NCBI RefSeq assembly: GCF_004000945.1
Contig: NZ_BIMF01000002.1
Span: forward strand, 62,001-126,000
DNA from: Paenibacillus lautus NBRC 15380
Lineage (GTDB): Bacteria > Bacillota > Bacilli > Paenibacillales > Paenibacillaceae
Reading direction: 5' to 3'
DNA: 64,000 nucleotides
This document shows positions 1-8,438 of this stretch, piece after piece. How positions within the stretch are numbered: position 1 is the first letter of the stretch; each line of letters begins with the position of its first letter. The notes under the pieces are model-generated. The model had not been told where the DNA came from, ran no database searches, and saw only the letters and a list, made by a program, of their open reading frames with translations. A program made the translations under genes and the position numbers.

Positions 1-247
1 ATACGATCCAGCCGTCGGTCCGCGTCCATGTCGTTCCGTTCATATGGACGAGGTCGAAATACGCCCAATCCGATACATCCACCCCGATGAATTCCAGAAT
101 ATGCCCCCCGAGACGGGTGAACTCACCGGTTACCGCCCATACCGTATGGGTGATTCCGAAGTAGACCGCGCTGAGAATACCGGCCAGGGCCATAACGAGA
201 TAAGGACTCCAGTAGCTTCCGAACCATGTTGAATATAACTTTTTCAC
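1..247 (-). CDS. YeeE/YedE-family membrane transporter, N-terminal part (runs off window)
   Basis: The 82 visible residues begin at a GTG and run off the left edge. They contain a hydrophobic first helix (about residues 15-35, with LVMALAGILSAVYFGI) followed by the pattern WAVTGEFTR, then a GVDVSDWAYF stretch. I recognise this as the N-terminus of the YeeE/YedE (DUF395) family of polytopic inner-membrane proteins, which import sulfur species such as thiosulfate or are linked to selenium metabolism. The substrate cannot be told from this fragment and the conserved cysteines of the family lie outside it. A GGAG sits 11 bases before the GTG; no ATG is available in frame. A perfect inverted repeat lies 43-75 bases upstream and may be an operator. 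Confidence 0.75.
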   Translation of the reverse strand, partial: MKKLYSTWFGSYWSPYLVMALAGILSAVYFGITHTVWAVTGEFTRLGGHILEFIGVDVSDWAYFDLVHMNGTTWTRTDGWIV

Positions 248-289
248 TTGCTCAATAACTCCTCTTCCGCTAAATTCACAACTCTAATC

Positions 290-322
290 TATAGTAAAAC
301 CCACAAATTCCATTTTACTATA
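290..322. promoter_or_regulatory. Perfect 10-bp inverted repeat upstream of the YeeE/YedE gene
   Basis: TATAGTAAAA (290-299) and its exact reverse complement TTTTACTATA (313-322) are separated by 13 bases. The arm centres are 23 bases apart, about two helical turns, as expected for a dimeric repressor. The repeat lies just upstream of the minus-strand transporter start. Operator function is inferred. Confidence 0.45.
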
Positions 323-373
323 AAAACTTTAATGCGGGGATGAAATTTGTTCATGATCTTACATCGTTAAAAC

Positions 374-397
374 AAAAAAGCCGCGATGATTCGCGAC
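374..397 (-). terminator. Rho-independent terminator of the DinB-family gene
   Basis: On the minus strand a 7-bp stem with one G-U pair (gtcgcga / cgcggc) is followed by six T. It lies 43 bases past the stop codon of the DinB-like gene. Confidence 0.7.
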
Positions 398-439
398 TTC
401 CTATGCGTGTATGTTCTTGTTCTCCGAACTCATTTATGT

Positions 440-940
440 TCAAAGCGGCGGGTTTTCTACTCCCATTTGTATCCACCCTTCCTTTGAAGGACCATATACC
501 GCAGGGATATTCAATCCCGCTTGACGCATCAGGACGGTAACCTGTCCTCGATGATGAGCTATGTGCTTAATCAATCCCATAAAAATGGTAGCATTGGATT
601 CCTGACGTCCAAAGGCATTTTGAAATTGTTTTAAAGTCTCATGCGTCCATTGTTCTTCAAGAGCTGTTTCTACATCAGAACTTATTTTTCTAAAAGTCTC
701 GGCGATTTGGTTCGCGGAGGGTACTTCAGCAGAATCTTGTACCTGATCGATGACAAGCCCGAATTCAGTCAAGTATTCAGGGGTATTCGTTACGAAATGC
801 CATACAATTCTTCCCAGATTCCTGCCTTCTGGGTATACTTGCTGCAGTAATGATTCATCCGTTAAACTGTCTAACACCTTTTGTGTTAATTCTGCTTCTC
901 TTTTCCATTCTGTAATAAAATCTGAAACGGTTATATACAT
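440..940 (-). CDS. DinB-family (DinB/YfiT four-helix bundle) protein
   Basis: The 166-residue protein has the size and motifs of the DinB/YfiT superfamily of metal-binding four-helix bundles. A histidine occurs in RIVWHFV near residue 48, and the HIAHHRGQ motif near residues 125-132 supplies the other two metal ligands. Members include DNA-damage-inducible proteins and thiol-dependent S-transferases (bacillithiol, maleylpyruvate). The biochemical role of this copy is not determinable. The start is an ATG preceded by AAGAAGGGATG. It is monocistronic, ends at its own terminator, and has no informative neighbours. Confidence 0.85.
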   Translation of the reverse strand: MYITVSDFITEWKREAELTQKVLDSLTDESLLQQVYPEGRNLGRIVWHFVTNTPEYLTEFGLVIDQVQDSAEVPSANQIAETFRKISSDVETALEEQWTHETLKQFQNAFGRQESNATIFMGLIKHIAHHRGQVTVLMRQAGLNIPAVYGPSKEGWIQMGVENPPL

Positions 941-1198
941 GATTGGTTCATCCCTTCTTAAGAAACTCGTTCAATATTTGATGGTAATCGTTAATTCTAC
1001 ACATCTTCCCTCCCCTATAAAATTGGATGTAAGAAAATCATCCTTAACTCCATCATATCTGCTAATAGTGACAAGGATTGTCATAGTTATTGATTTCAGG
1101 CGCGATTCGAAAAAAACTCGTGTAACCGAAGCCGTGAATAACTTTGGAAGTATCCTCCATACTAGTGAAGAACCACACAATACAACCAAGGAGGAACC

Positions 1199-1384
1199 AT
1201 GATGCTCGACAATCTGGAAAGAGACTATGACTGCGCGAAAGCCAGCGACGATCTCCATCAGCTCAAACAGGAGCTTGCCGCTCTGCGGGAACAGGGTGCT
1301 GAAGACAAGGAAACACAGGAACAACTCAACCGACTGGAGAATCAAATCTCCTTCATTATGAACAAATGCGATATTAACCATTAA
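1199..1384 (+). CDS. Small helical protein of unknown function
   Basis: This 61-residue product follows a strong AAGGAGG site seven bases upstream, with two adjacent ATG codons (1199 and 1202), so it is very likely translated. The middle is rich in Q, E, L and K with heptad spacing (LHQLKQELAALREQ), suggesting a short coiled coil, and it ends with a cysteine near the C-terminus. I do not recognise a family. It is followed after 60 bases by a strong bidirectional terminator, so it forms its own unit. Confidence 0.6.
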   Translation: MMLDNLERDYDCAKASDDLHQLKQELAALREQGAEDKETQEQLNRLENQISFIMNKCDINH

Positions 1385-1446
1385 CGTTCAATCCAATCTC
1401 TTCTTTGAGATCTGCAATGATCTCGCCATGAACTCCCTCCATGATT

Positions 1447-1484
1447 TAAAAAACCCGTATCCGTGAAGGATACGAGTTTTTTTT
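1447..1484. terminator. Bidirectional rho-independent terminator
   Basis: The stem cccgtatcc / ggatacgag closes a short loop and is flanked by an A run on the left and eight T on the right. It sits between the convergent small ORF (plus) and the GH20 gene (minus) and can serve both. Confidence 0.85.
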
Positions 1485-1494
1485 AGTTTCGCTA

Positions 1495-4400
1495 TTACTC
1501 CTCAATCTGCTTAATCAATGTCTTCATTGGATCGATCGGGCGGTTTGCGTCATATGGATAGCGATTCAATACTTGAAGCAGCAGTTGATGCAGCTTTGCG
1601 TTTTCATTCACCTTTGAAAGAAGGAATTCCATCTTGGAAATCAGCTCCTTATATTCAGGGATGTGCCCCGGTGAATACACCTCAAACTCAAAGAACGAAT
1701 TGCCGAAGACGGTTGCCCGCTTCACGCCTTGGAATTTCACATATCGGGCTTGCTTGGTGTCGAACTCCAGAATGTCTAGTGTTCCCTTAGATTCTATGAC
1801 GCCGCCTTCACCGGAAATATTCTCCCAGTTCGTCTTGTCACCTGACACCAGAATCTGATATTTCTCCGCGTAAGCGCCCTGCCACTTGATCGTGACTTTA
1901 TTGATGTCCTTGTTCTCTCCCAGATCCACGAGGAACCAGGCATCATCAACATACGTACTGGACCAGCGGGTGGATTCATTGCCATCCACGGCCTTATCAG
2001 GAGAATAATACGGGAATTCCGTTTCAGAGGACTCCGCCGACTTGAGAAGCGCAAGGTTATCCGTGCTCAGCAGCTCGATCGCTTTGTTGTGGATGACAAC
2101 ATTATCCAAATCACCTCTGAACGCGTTCGTCTCGCTGCCGATACGCAGCGTAGGCAAAACGAGCGTGTGCATTTTCGGATATTGCATCTCCAGCCGTTCC
2201 ACATATTCGTCAAGATTGACGAACAGCGATACGCCTTTGTCATCGCCCTTCAGCAAAATATGCGTCCACTTATCTTCCGGAACGACGTAGTTAAAGGTGC
2301 TGTTATAATGCTCCTTGGTAAATCCGAGCTTTCCAGTCTTGCCTTGCTTCAGCTTCAAAGTTCCTGCTGGCGATTCCATCAATACGGCATCATCGGGATT
2401 GTTCTTGTCGGGCTTAATCCACATGGAGGCGGTCCAACCGAACCCGATTGCATCCACCGGCGTTTCGATATAACTCTTACCTCCATTAAATCGAACGCCA
2501 TGCTGGTATTTGCCGTCGCTTATATCGACATTGACGCCTTTTCCGTCAAAACCGTTACCTGAATCATCTTTGAAGCTTTCCTCGAACAAATACCGCATGA
2601 CCAAATGATCCTGATTGTTCACTGTAATTTTGTGAGAACGGTCAGCATTCGGCGCATCACCAAGAATCTTCGTCCGCTGTTCAAATCGGGAGAAAGACTT
2701 GTCGTCTCTCGTGCCGGTCCACATCTTCTCTGCGACCACCTGAATTCCAGGCTGCAGACGGATATGCGCATCATCCATGGATACGCCGTTCGCATCGGAT
2801 ACGTCGTTCCACATCGAGAACATGCCGCCCTTCACGCGTGGATGGCCAAGCGGCAGCGTTGTGTTCTCCCATTTGTTCGGCTCCCACTCGTTATATAGGA
2901 ATTGCGAGTTCAAGTAATCACCATAGAGCGTAGGCACGATGTACATGTAGACGTTTTGGGAGTTGATGACGTCATAACCGAGATCCACGGCCTGCTGCGG
3001 AGCACCATATGGCTCATACCAGATTCCCATCGTCGCATCATTGCTGATCGGTGTTGTCCCGTTGTACATCGTCAAGCCTCCCCACATAATCGGATGCTTG
3101 CCCTTGCTATTGATATGCGTCACAAGGGTGTCCATGTACCAACGGAATCGCTCGATATCCGGTCCCCAGTATTCATCCGTGCCGATGTGCGCTTCAGGCC
3201 CGACAAAAGTCGGATCGCTTCCATCCAAGTATTCATTGAACAGACTTTTGACAAACTCCACCGTTTCCGGCTTGGAAATATCCAATCCCCGCTCATTCCC
3301 GAGTGCCGGATTATAGGAAGTGAATGCGCGGGAATGTCCAGGCGTATCAATTTCCGGGACCACGTTGATACCATAATCCATGGCCATCCATTGCAGCTCC
3401 TTGAATTCTTGCTTCGTGTAGTGCCCGTTCCCGCTTGCAAGTCCGGGATATGTGGTGCTCTCCAAACGATATGCTGCCGTCGTTCCATCTGCGAACGGTG
3501 TCCCGACGTCATCGTTCAAGTGGATTTGGAACATGTTCATTTTGTACCAAGACAACTGCTTTACATAGTCCCGCAGGAAATCGATCGTAAAATATTTGCG
3601 GGCTACGTCGATCATAAGTCCCCGCTTCTCATACTTCGGATAGTCCCTCGCTTCCCCGCGCGGAATCGTGCGATCCTCGTTCTGCTTGATGATTTGGAGC
3701 GCCGTTCTCGTGCCGAAGAAGGCCCCTGTCGCCGAAGATGAGGTAATCGATACGTACTCGCCCACCTTGAACACATTGCCTTCGTCCCCAAGCCAGGACA
3801 AGGACGGATCAATGGCTATGTAGAAATCGCCGGATCGCGGTTGCCCTGCTGTCACTTCCAGCTCATAGCCAGTGATGTCCAACAGATCATCGCGTGTGAT
3901 CTCAGCCGCCTTGCGCAATACCGATTCATCCTTCGGATCCACCACAATGCGCGAGGATTCAGTTAATGTGTACCTCCCGGAGTCTCCATACCACTCACGC
4001 AGCGATGGAATGACATCGGGTTCAACGTTACGATCCGGTGTTTGCTCATGTAAACCCGGAACAATGACGGAAATATTGTCCGACAGCAGTTTCCGATCCG
4101 GTTGGTTCAGATCCTCCACTTGGACGATCAGATTCACCTTGGCATCGACAAGCGGTGTACGGATATTTCCTTCCAGGTCAATGACAGGGATCCTGTCGCT
4201 TCCATATACACTTACGCCGTATCCATCCGGCACCTCTGCTGCAGACCAATCCAGCTTGGTTTGTCCGGCTTGCACGCTCAGGACAGCCGTTACCTTATCG
4301 ATCACGGATTGCAAATCATTCAACTGATACACTTCAAATTCATAAAAGGAATAGCCGTACAGCGTTCCTTCGACAGGTGCGCGCTTAACGCCCTGGAATT

Positions 4401-5016
4401 TCACGTAACGAGCCTCCAGCGAAGGGAAATCGACCGTTTCCGCTCCTCCCTTGCTTTGGATGATCCCGTCATTGTCCCTTACATTCATCCAGGTCTGGGC
4501 ATCATCTGATACGAGAATCTTGTATGTATCAGCCGGAGTTTGCCAACGAATAACGACGCGGTCGAACGCTTTCTTCTCACCCAAATCAATGTAGAACCAC
4601 TGATCATCTTCGATGGCCGAGGACCATCTTGTATTGCCCTTGCCGTCGACCGCCAAATCAGGCGTCAAATAATCCACTTCATTACCCGAAGAAAAGGCAG
4701 GAGCATTCAGGGCAAGATTCGTTCCGCTGAACGTAGCCTCTGCAAGGAGACGAGCAGCTTCATCATCTGATTCGCCATTTCGGATTTCTTTGCCGTCCTT
4801 ATCATAGACGACCTTAGTTACGCTTGGCGTCGACAAGCCTATGTTATCCGAAATGGTAACGTTCATGTCGGCATCTTTACGCTGAACGTTCGTATTTTTT
4901 TGCCCGCTGGTTTCAGCGAGTGCTTGTGCAGGTTGAAAAGCCGTTAACCCCGATGTCATCACAATCATCAAGCTCAACAGCAGAACAACCGTCTTCGAAT
5001 AAGCTCGTTTCTTCAT
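1495..5016 (-). CDS. Secreted GH20 beta-N-acetylhexosaminidase with discoidin and LamG-like modules
   Basis: This 1173-residue exoenzyme is predicted to release terminal N-acetylglucosamine or N-acetylgalactosamine from chitooligosaccharides, glycans or peptidoglycan fragments. A signal peptide ends near residue 35. A discoidin (F5/8 type C, CBM32-like) domain spans about 95-235, a GH20 N-terminal domain about 345-460, and the GH20 barrel about 465-790. The Asp-Glu pair of substrate-assisted catalysis lies at 613-614 in HIGTDEYW. A LamG/concanavalin-like domain (about 830-990), a second discoidin domain (about 1000-1135) and a short helical tail follow. The ATG has GGAGG upstream. It is monocistronic. 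A candidate cre site and an inverted repeat in its promoter suggest catabolite repression and specific control. Confidence 0.93.
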   Translation of the reverse strand: MKKRAYSKTVVLLLSLMIVMTSGLTAFQPAQALAETSGQKNTNVQRKDADMNVTISDNIGLSTPSVTKVVYDKDGKEIRNGESDDEAARLLAEATFSGTNLALNAPAFSSGNEVDYLTPDLAVDGKGNTRWSSAIEDDQWFYIDLGEKKAFDRVVIRWQTPADTYKILVSDDAQTWMNVRDNDGIIQSKGGAETVDFPSLEARYVKFQGVKRAPVEGTLYGYSFYEFEVYQLNDLQSVIDKVTAVLSVQAGQTKLDWSAAEVPDGYGVSVYGSDRIPVIDLEGNIRTPLVDAKVNLIVQVEDLNQPDRKLLSDNISVIVPGLHEQTPDRNVEPDVIPSLREWYGDSGRYTLTESSRIVVDPKDESVLRKAAEITRDDLLDITGYELEVTAGQPRSGDFYIAIDPSLSWLGDEGNVFKVGEYVSITSSSATGAFFGTRTALQIIKQNEDRTIPRGEARDYPKYEKRGLMIDVARKYFTIDFLRDYVKQLSWYKMNMFQIHLNDDVGTPFADGTTAAYRLESTTYPGLASGNGHYTKQEFKELQWMAMDYGINVVPEIDTPGHSRAFTSYNPALGNERGLDISKPETVEFVKSLFNEYLDGSDPTFVGPEAHIGTDEYWGPDIERFRWYMDTLVTHINSKGKHPIMWGGLTMYNGTTPISNDATMGIWYEPYGAPQQAVDLGYDVINSQNVYMYIVPTLYGDYLNSQFLYNEWEPNKWENTTLPLGHPRVKGGMFSMWNDVSDANGVSMDDAHIRLQPGIQVVAEKMWTGTRDDKSFSRFEQRTKILGDAPNADRSHKITVNNQDHLVMRYLFEESFKDDSGNGFDGKGVNVDISDGKYQHGVRFNGGKSYIETPVDAIGFGWTASMWIKPDKNNPDDAVLMESPAGTLKLKQGKTGKLGFTKEHYNSTFNYVVPEDKWTHILLKGDDKGVSLFVNLDEYVERLEMQYPKMHTLVLPTLRIGSETNAFRGDLDNVVIHNKAIELLSTDNLALLKSAESSETEFPYYSPDKAVDGNESTRWSSTYVDDAWFLVDLGENKDINKVTIKWQGAYAEKYQILVSGDKTNWENISGEGGVIESKGTLDILEFDTKQARYVKFQGVKRATVFGNSFFEFEVYSPGHIPEYKELISKMEFLLSKVNENAKLHQLLLQVLNRYPYDANRPIDPMKTLIKQIEE

Positions 5017-5097
5017 CAGATCCCTCCGGTTCTATTCGTAATCGAAATCTATACGTTAACCTTGTCCTCCCCCCCCTTTCTCGTACATTTCCTAGTG

Positions 5098-5111
5098 AGT
5101 AAACGCTTACA
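5098..5111. promoter_or_regulatory. Candidate cre (CcpA) site of the GH20 gene
   Basis: AGTAAACGCTTACA matches TGNNARCGNWWWCA at 13 of 14 positions. It lies just downstream of the predicted minus-strand promoter, a position where CcpA would block elongation. Functional assignment is inferred. Confidence 0.45.
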
Positions 5112-5127
5112 TCTTGTGAGCATTTCT

Positions 5128-5180
5128 ATAATATTACAAAAGGGTACATGTGGGAAGTGTTATTTTCCTAAATGTACCCT
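5128..5180 (-). promoter_or_regulatory. Predicted GH20 promoter overlapped by a perfect 9-bp inverted repeat
   Basis: On the minus strand a TTCCCA -35 (5151-5156) and TATTAT -10 (5128-5133) are spaced by 17 bases. The arms AGGGTACAT (5141-5149) and ATGTACCCT (5172-5180) are exact reverse complements with centres 31 bases apart, about three turns. One arm lies inside the promoter spacer and the other upstream of -35, a layout fitting repression by a looping or dimeric regulator. The rest of the 450-base gap before the sigma gene contains a hairpin (5312-5351) and an AT-rich stretch with no gene. Confidence 0.4.
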
Positions 5181-5311
5181 AATTCACTCAATAATTTTTA
5201 TTTTTGTATGTAATATCTATTTTCAACAAATAAGGTTTTTCCTTTCGATTGGTTAACCTCAGCGGTTATATAGGTTCGCAAACGCATACGCAGACGGACC
5301 GTATAATAGTT

Positions 5312-5351
5312 AAGAAGCCGGGTTGTCCTACTCTAAGGAATCCGGCTTTTG
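5312..5351. repeat. Hairpin, inverted near-identical copy of the terminator at 7101-7142
   Basis: The stem aagccgg / ccggctt followed by T residues looks like a terminator, yet no gene ends upstream of it on either strand. Its reverse complement matches the terminator after the anti-sigma gene over about 40 bases with three substitutions and one indel. The sigma/anti-sigma pair is therefore bracketed by an inverted repeat. Confidence 0.75.
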
Positions 5352-5467
5352 TTTTAAACTCATAGTGAACGTAATGATCGTTCTCGAAAAAAATAAATAA
5401 AGAAACCGAACCTTTTTTTGATAGAGAGACAATATAGTGTGTAAGCTTACCCAGGAGGGCCCTCTGA

Positions 5468-6043
5468 ATGCAAAGTGAAGATATGTACCAATTGCTCAAA
5501 CAAATGAAGGATGGTGATCAACAGGCGTTTCATACGATGTACGATGCCACCTATCAGGACGTCTACCGGACCGTTTCCTTTCTGGTGGATCATCAGCAGG
5601 ATCGGGAAGATGTCATGAATGAGATTTATATGCAAATGTGGACGTCGCTTGCCAATTACGATACGAATCGACCTTTCCGTTTCTGGCTGCACGGCTTGGT
5701 CATCCGTCAAGTGCAGAGATTTCGGGTTAAGCGCTGGCGGAGATTCCGAATTTTCGAACGCATCCGTGCCTTCTCACGGGAAGAGTCGCATTGGGATCAA
5801 CCTTCTGTGTTGATGGAAGGCACGAACCAAATGATATCACAGGCCATCCAGAAACTGACTAATAAACAGCGAACGGTAATTATCCTCCGCTTTTTTCACG
5901 ACTATACGTTGGAGGAAATCGCGACCGTACTCGACATCCCGCTGGGTACAGTCAAGTCCAGATATCATGCAGGCATCCAGGCGCTTCGAAAAAACATATG
6001 GAATCTCCCCCCGGAAAGGATGGAAAAGATCAATGACTATTGA
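5468..6043 (+). CDS. ECF-type sigma-70 family RNA polymerase sigma factor
   Basis: The 191-residue protein has the two-domain ECF layout: region 2 at about residues 18-85 and region 4 at about 125-180. Region 2 contains the core-binding and -10 recognition segment with REDVMNEIYMQMW. Region 4 contains YTLEEIATVLDIPLGTVKSR, a helix-turn-helix for the -35 element. An unusually basic linker (residues about 78-100, many R and K) joins them. The start ATG follows AGGAGG. It overlaps the next gene by 11 bases, so it is translationally coupled to its membrane anti-sigma partner. The trigger and regulon are unknown; the flanking cell-envelope enzymes would be natural candidates, which is inference. 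Confidence 0.9.
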   Translation: MQSEDMYQLLKQMKDGDQQAFHTMYDATYQDVYRTVSFLVDHQQDREDVMNEIYMQMWTSLANYDTNRPFRFWLHGLVIRQVQRFRVKRWRRFRIFERIRAFSREESHWDQPSVLMEGTNQMISQAIQKLTNKQRTVIILRFFHDYTLEEIATVLDIPLGTVKSRYHAGIQALRKNIWNLPPERMEKINDY

Positions 6044-7088
6044 ACGCAATATCCGTGAACACTTGCGCAAGGAAGCAGAAACGATGGATTGCCCTCCGGC
6101 AATTTCCAACCGAATAGCACGATCCTATTCACAATATCTGCAACAAAAAAGGAGCGGGAAACCTATGAAAAAACGATTAATAGCTGGAATAGTTACGACT
6201 GCGATTTTGATTCCAACCGCAGCATTTGCTGCCCCTACGCTGATTGAAATGCTGACTAGAACCCCGATGACTGCTGAACAAGTCAAGACGGATGAGGTTG
6301 GCAAAGCAGCTCTTGAGAAGCTGTATCGCGCATTTCCCGAAACCAAATCGTTTGAGATTATCGAGGCAAGCAACGTCCAAGGTGTCCAAACAAGCATCAT
6401 CCTCCAGGAAAAAGGGGGAATCGGCAAAAAAATTACCCTGCATACAAACAGTACGACGGGTGAGATTGAACACGTGATTCAAGAGAATTGGGAGCCTAAG
6501 GAGAAGCCACTCACTGCTTTAACCGATCGGGAGATCAAATCGAAGGTTGATGATCTCTTGGATAAAATGTATGGCAACATCGATGCGTATGAGTTTGCTT
6601 TGGAGCAATTGGAGAACCCGGATCAGAAAACGTTGATATTGAATTACACCCAAAAGGGATCAAAAACACCGTTCTACCAGGTTATGGTGCAGAGTAATTC
6701 AATCAGTGTTTCTCTGATTGGAGGAGAGACTGCTTCTTCAAACGGTAAAGTGGAAGGTTTCTTCTCTACCAATGGTAAGCCCGATTATTTTGCAGACGCC
6801 TTTTTAAATGATGATAAACTCTTTTCTTTACTTAATATGAGTCCAACCGAATTAAAACAAGAATTAGCAAAAGGTAAATCTGTAGTGGAGATTGCAGCAT
6901 CTAAAAATGTCTCGAAGCAACAGATTGTGGATGTCATTGCAAAAACACAGGTTGATTTACAAATCCAAGGTGAAGCTAATGGCGAAATTCCTAACAACAA
7001 CCTTTCAAATGAACAAATGTTAAAAGCTATTGAACCAAAAGTATTACAAGTCATTGAATACAAAACAGTAACGCCATCGAAGAAATAA
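6033..7088 (+). CDS. Membrane-anchored anti-sigma factor (cognate of the upstream ECF sigma)
   Basis: From ATG 6033 the product has 351 residues: a charged 44-residue cytoplasmic segment, one membrane helix (about 49-67) and a large outside part. It overlaps the sigma gene by 11 bases, the usual arrangement for an ECF inhibitor. Near residues 270-305 there is an ELKQELAKGKSVVEIAASK segment, a repeat type common in secreted Firmicute proteins. An internal ATG at 6165 is preceded by AAGGAG at 10 bases and would give a product starting MKKRLIAGIV with a good signal peptide, so a second secreted form is possible. The extracytoplasmic domain is otherwise unrecognised. Regulated proteolysis on an envelope signal is the family's usual mode. 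Confidence 0.75.
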   Translation: MTIERNIREHLRKEAETMDCPPAISNRIARSYSQYLQQKRSGKPMKKRLIAGIVTTAILIPTAAFAAPTLIEMLTRTPMTAEQVKTDEVGKAALEKLYRAFPETKSFEIIEASNVQGVQTSIILQEKGGIGKKITLHTNSTTGEIEHVIQENWEPKEKPLTALTDREIKSKVDDLLDKMYGNIDAYEFALEQLENPDQKTLILNYTQKGSKTPFYQVMVQSNSISVSLIGGETASSNGKVEGFFSTNGKPDYFADAFLNDDKLFSLLNMSPTELKQELAKGKSVVEIAASKNVSKQQIVDVIAKTQVDLQIQGEANGEIPNNNLSNEQMLKAIEPKVLQVIEYKTVTPSKK

Positions 7089-7100
7089 CTCATTGATCAA

Positions 7101-7142
7101 ACAAAAAGCCGGATTCCTTAAAGTAGGAAAACCCGGCTTTTT
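7101..7142 (+). terminator. Terminator of the sigma/anti-sigma operon
   Basis: The stem aaaaagccggat / cccggcttttt lies 12 bases after the anti-sigma stop and ends in a T run. It is the inverted near-duplicate of the hairpin at 5312-5351. Confidence 0.85.
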
Positions 7143-7174
7143 CACTATTAATCCGTTCTATACGTATATTTTCG

Positions 7175-8176
7175 TTAAAGGGCTGGCCCCCCTTTAACTT
7201 CTTTCATAAACTCTCTAAATTTTTCAGCAATTTCTTTGAAATGGGTGTGGTGCAAATAATGTGATCCATTCATTGTTATTACTTTTCCATGTACCGAGTC
7301 TTTGATCTGCCCTTCGTGCAGAGGGATCCATCCTTTTACACCTTGATTATCCGCTTGTACAAAGAGTAGAAGTGGAAGGTCTTTTGGGAATGTTAAGCCT
7401 TGAGCCTCTTTAAAATTGGAAGAAATATGGTCCATCTCACTTAACATCGTGGAACTATTCGAGTTTTTATTCGACAGCATTTTCATCTGCTCTACGGTGT
7501 GATCATCAAATGGGAGTTCAGCATAAGGGTCACCACCAAATTTGACCGCCAATCTTTGGAGACCTGATTTTTTAAGAAATGCAAACGTTTTTAACGGGAA
7601 TTTAACATCCATACCCGGTTGTGTTGGAACACTGCTATCGATGCCGACAAATGCAGTCACCTCGTTAGGATATTTGTTCACATAATCAATGCCGTAAATG
7701 CCTGCAATGGAGTGGCCCATGAGCATATATCGGTTAATGTTAAGTTGCTGTAGCGCTTCATGAACTTCACTTACGATATTCTCTGTGGTTCGTTCTTTTT
7801 CAGTTCCATCACTTAATCCATAACCGAAAGGCTCGACCGCCACAACTTTGTAATATGGAGAGAGTTCATCGATGAGCAGCTTAAAATCAAGCGCTGGTGC
7901 AGCTGTTCCATAACCTGGAAGAAGCACGATCGTTTCCTTGCCTTCGCCTTGAATGAACACATTCATATTTTTCCCGTCTACAGATACGTGCTGGCCGTAG
8001 GGCTCTATCTTTTTCGCCTCTGAATTGCTACTGATCACATTCGTGATATAAACAATACCCAGAAAAAGAACAATGACGATAACGATTGCACCTATGATTT
8101 TAAGTAAAATACTTCGTACTTTCTTTGATTTCGTCCCATTCCTCGTAGTCATTTTCTCTGTTTGTGTCACGCTCAT
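7175..8176 (-). CDS. Membrane-anchored alpha/beta hydrolase
   Basis: The 333-residue protein starts with a short basic cytoplasmic tail and one membrane helix (about residues 24-48), so the catalytic domain faces outward. The domain has the alpha/beta hydrolase fold signatures: GYGTAAP near the oxyanion strand, nucleophile elbow GHSIAG (about 155-160), and a late histidine in NGSHYLHH (about 305). The substrate is unknown; esterases, lipases and peptidases of this class are hard to separate by eye. It is preceded by AGGAGA and followed by the convergent terminator of the anti-sigma gene. Confidence 0.85.
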   Translation of the reverse strand: MSVTQTEKMTTRNGTKSKKVRSILLKIIGAIVIVIVLFLGIVYITNVISSNSEAKKIEPYGQHVSVDGKNMNVFIQGEGKETIVLLPGYGTAAPALDFKLLIDELSPYYKVVAVEPFGYGLSDGTEKERTTENIVSEVHEALQQLNINRYMLMGHSIAGIYGIDYVNKYPNEVTAFVGIDSSVPTQPGMDVKFPLKTFAFLKKSGLQRLAVKFGGDPYAELPFDDHTVEQMKMLSNKNSNSSTMLSEMDHISSNFKEAQGLTFPKDLPLLLFVQADNQGVKGWIPLHEGQIKDSVHGKVITMNGSHYLHHTHFKEIAEKFREFMKEVKGGPAL

Positions 8177-8287
8177 CTTCTCCTGTCTTGATCTGTTTGT
8201 TTGGCTTCCTTCATTGCCGCTAATGAAATCTTAACCAATGAAGATGTACTCCCCGTGACGTCAATATGAACGGAGTATGAACTGGCA

Positions 8288-8335
8288 TAAAAAACTACGG
8301 TCTCACATGCAAGAAAGTTTGCACATGAGCCGTAG
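8288..8335 (-). terminator. Terminator of the beta-helix gene
   Basis: On the minus strand a long stem (ctacgg ... ccgtag, with an inner 11-bp arm containing two G-U pairs) is followed by six T. It lies about 100 bases after the stop of the beta-helix gene and isolates the hydrolase downstream. Confidence 0.8.
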
Positions 8336-8438
8336 CTGTGAGAATACGAAGTAGATAATTGGAATTTCACGCTATGAATCTAATGAATCTGACGGCATTG
8401 TCAATGGCAATGTGACAATGACGGCTATAAAAAATCTG

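Noticed and set aside
971..1381. A 136-codon minus-strand frame opposite the small helical protein
   Set aside because: The plus-strand gene has an excellent ribosome site; the minus-strand frame has none.
2902..3741. A 279-codon plus-strand frame opposite the GH20 domain
   Set aside because: It lies antisense to the GH20 catalytic core and shows no family resemblance.
8173..8370. A 65-codon minus-strand frame whose stop overlaps the hydrolase start (ATGA)
   Set aside because: The overlap looked like coupling, but the frame contains the strong terminator of the beta-helix gene and has no family resemblance.
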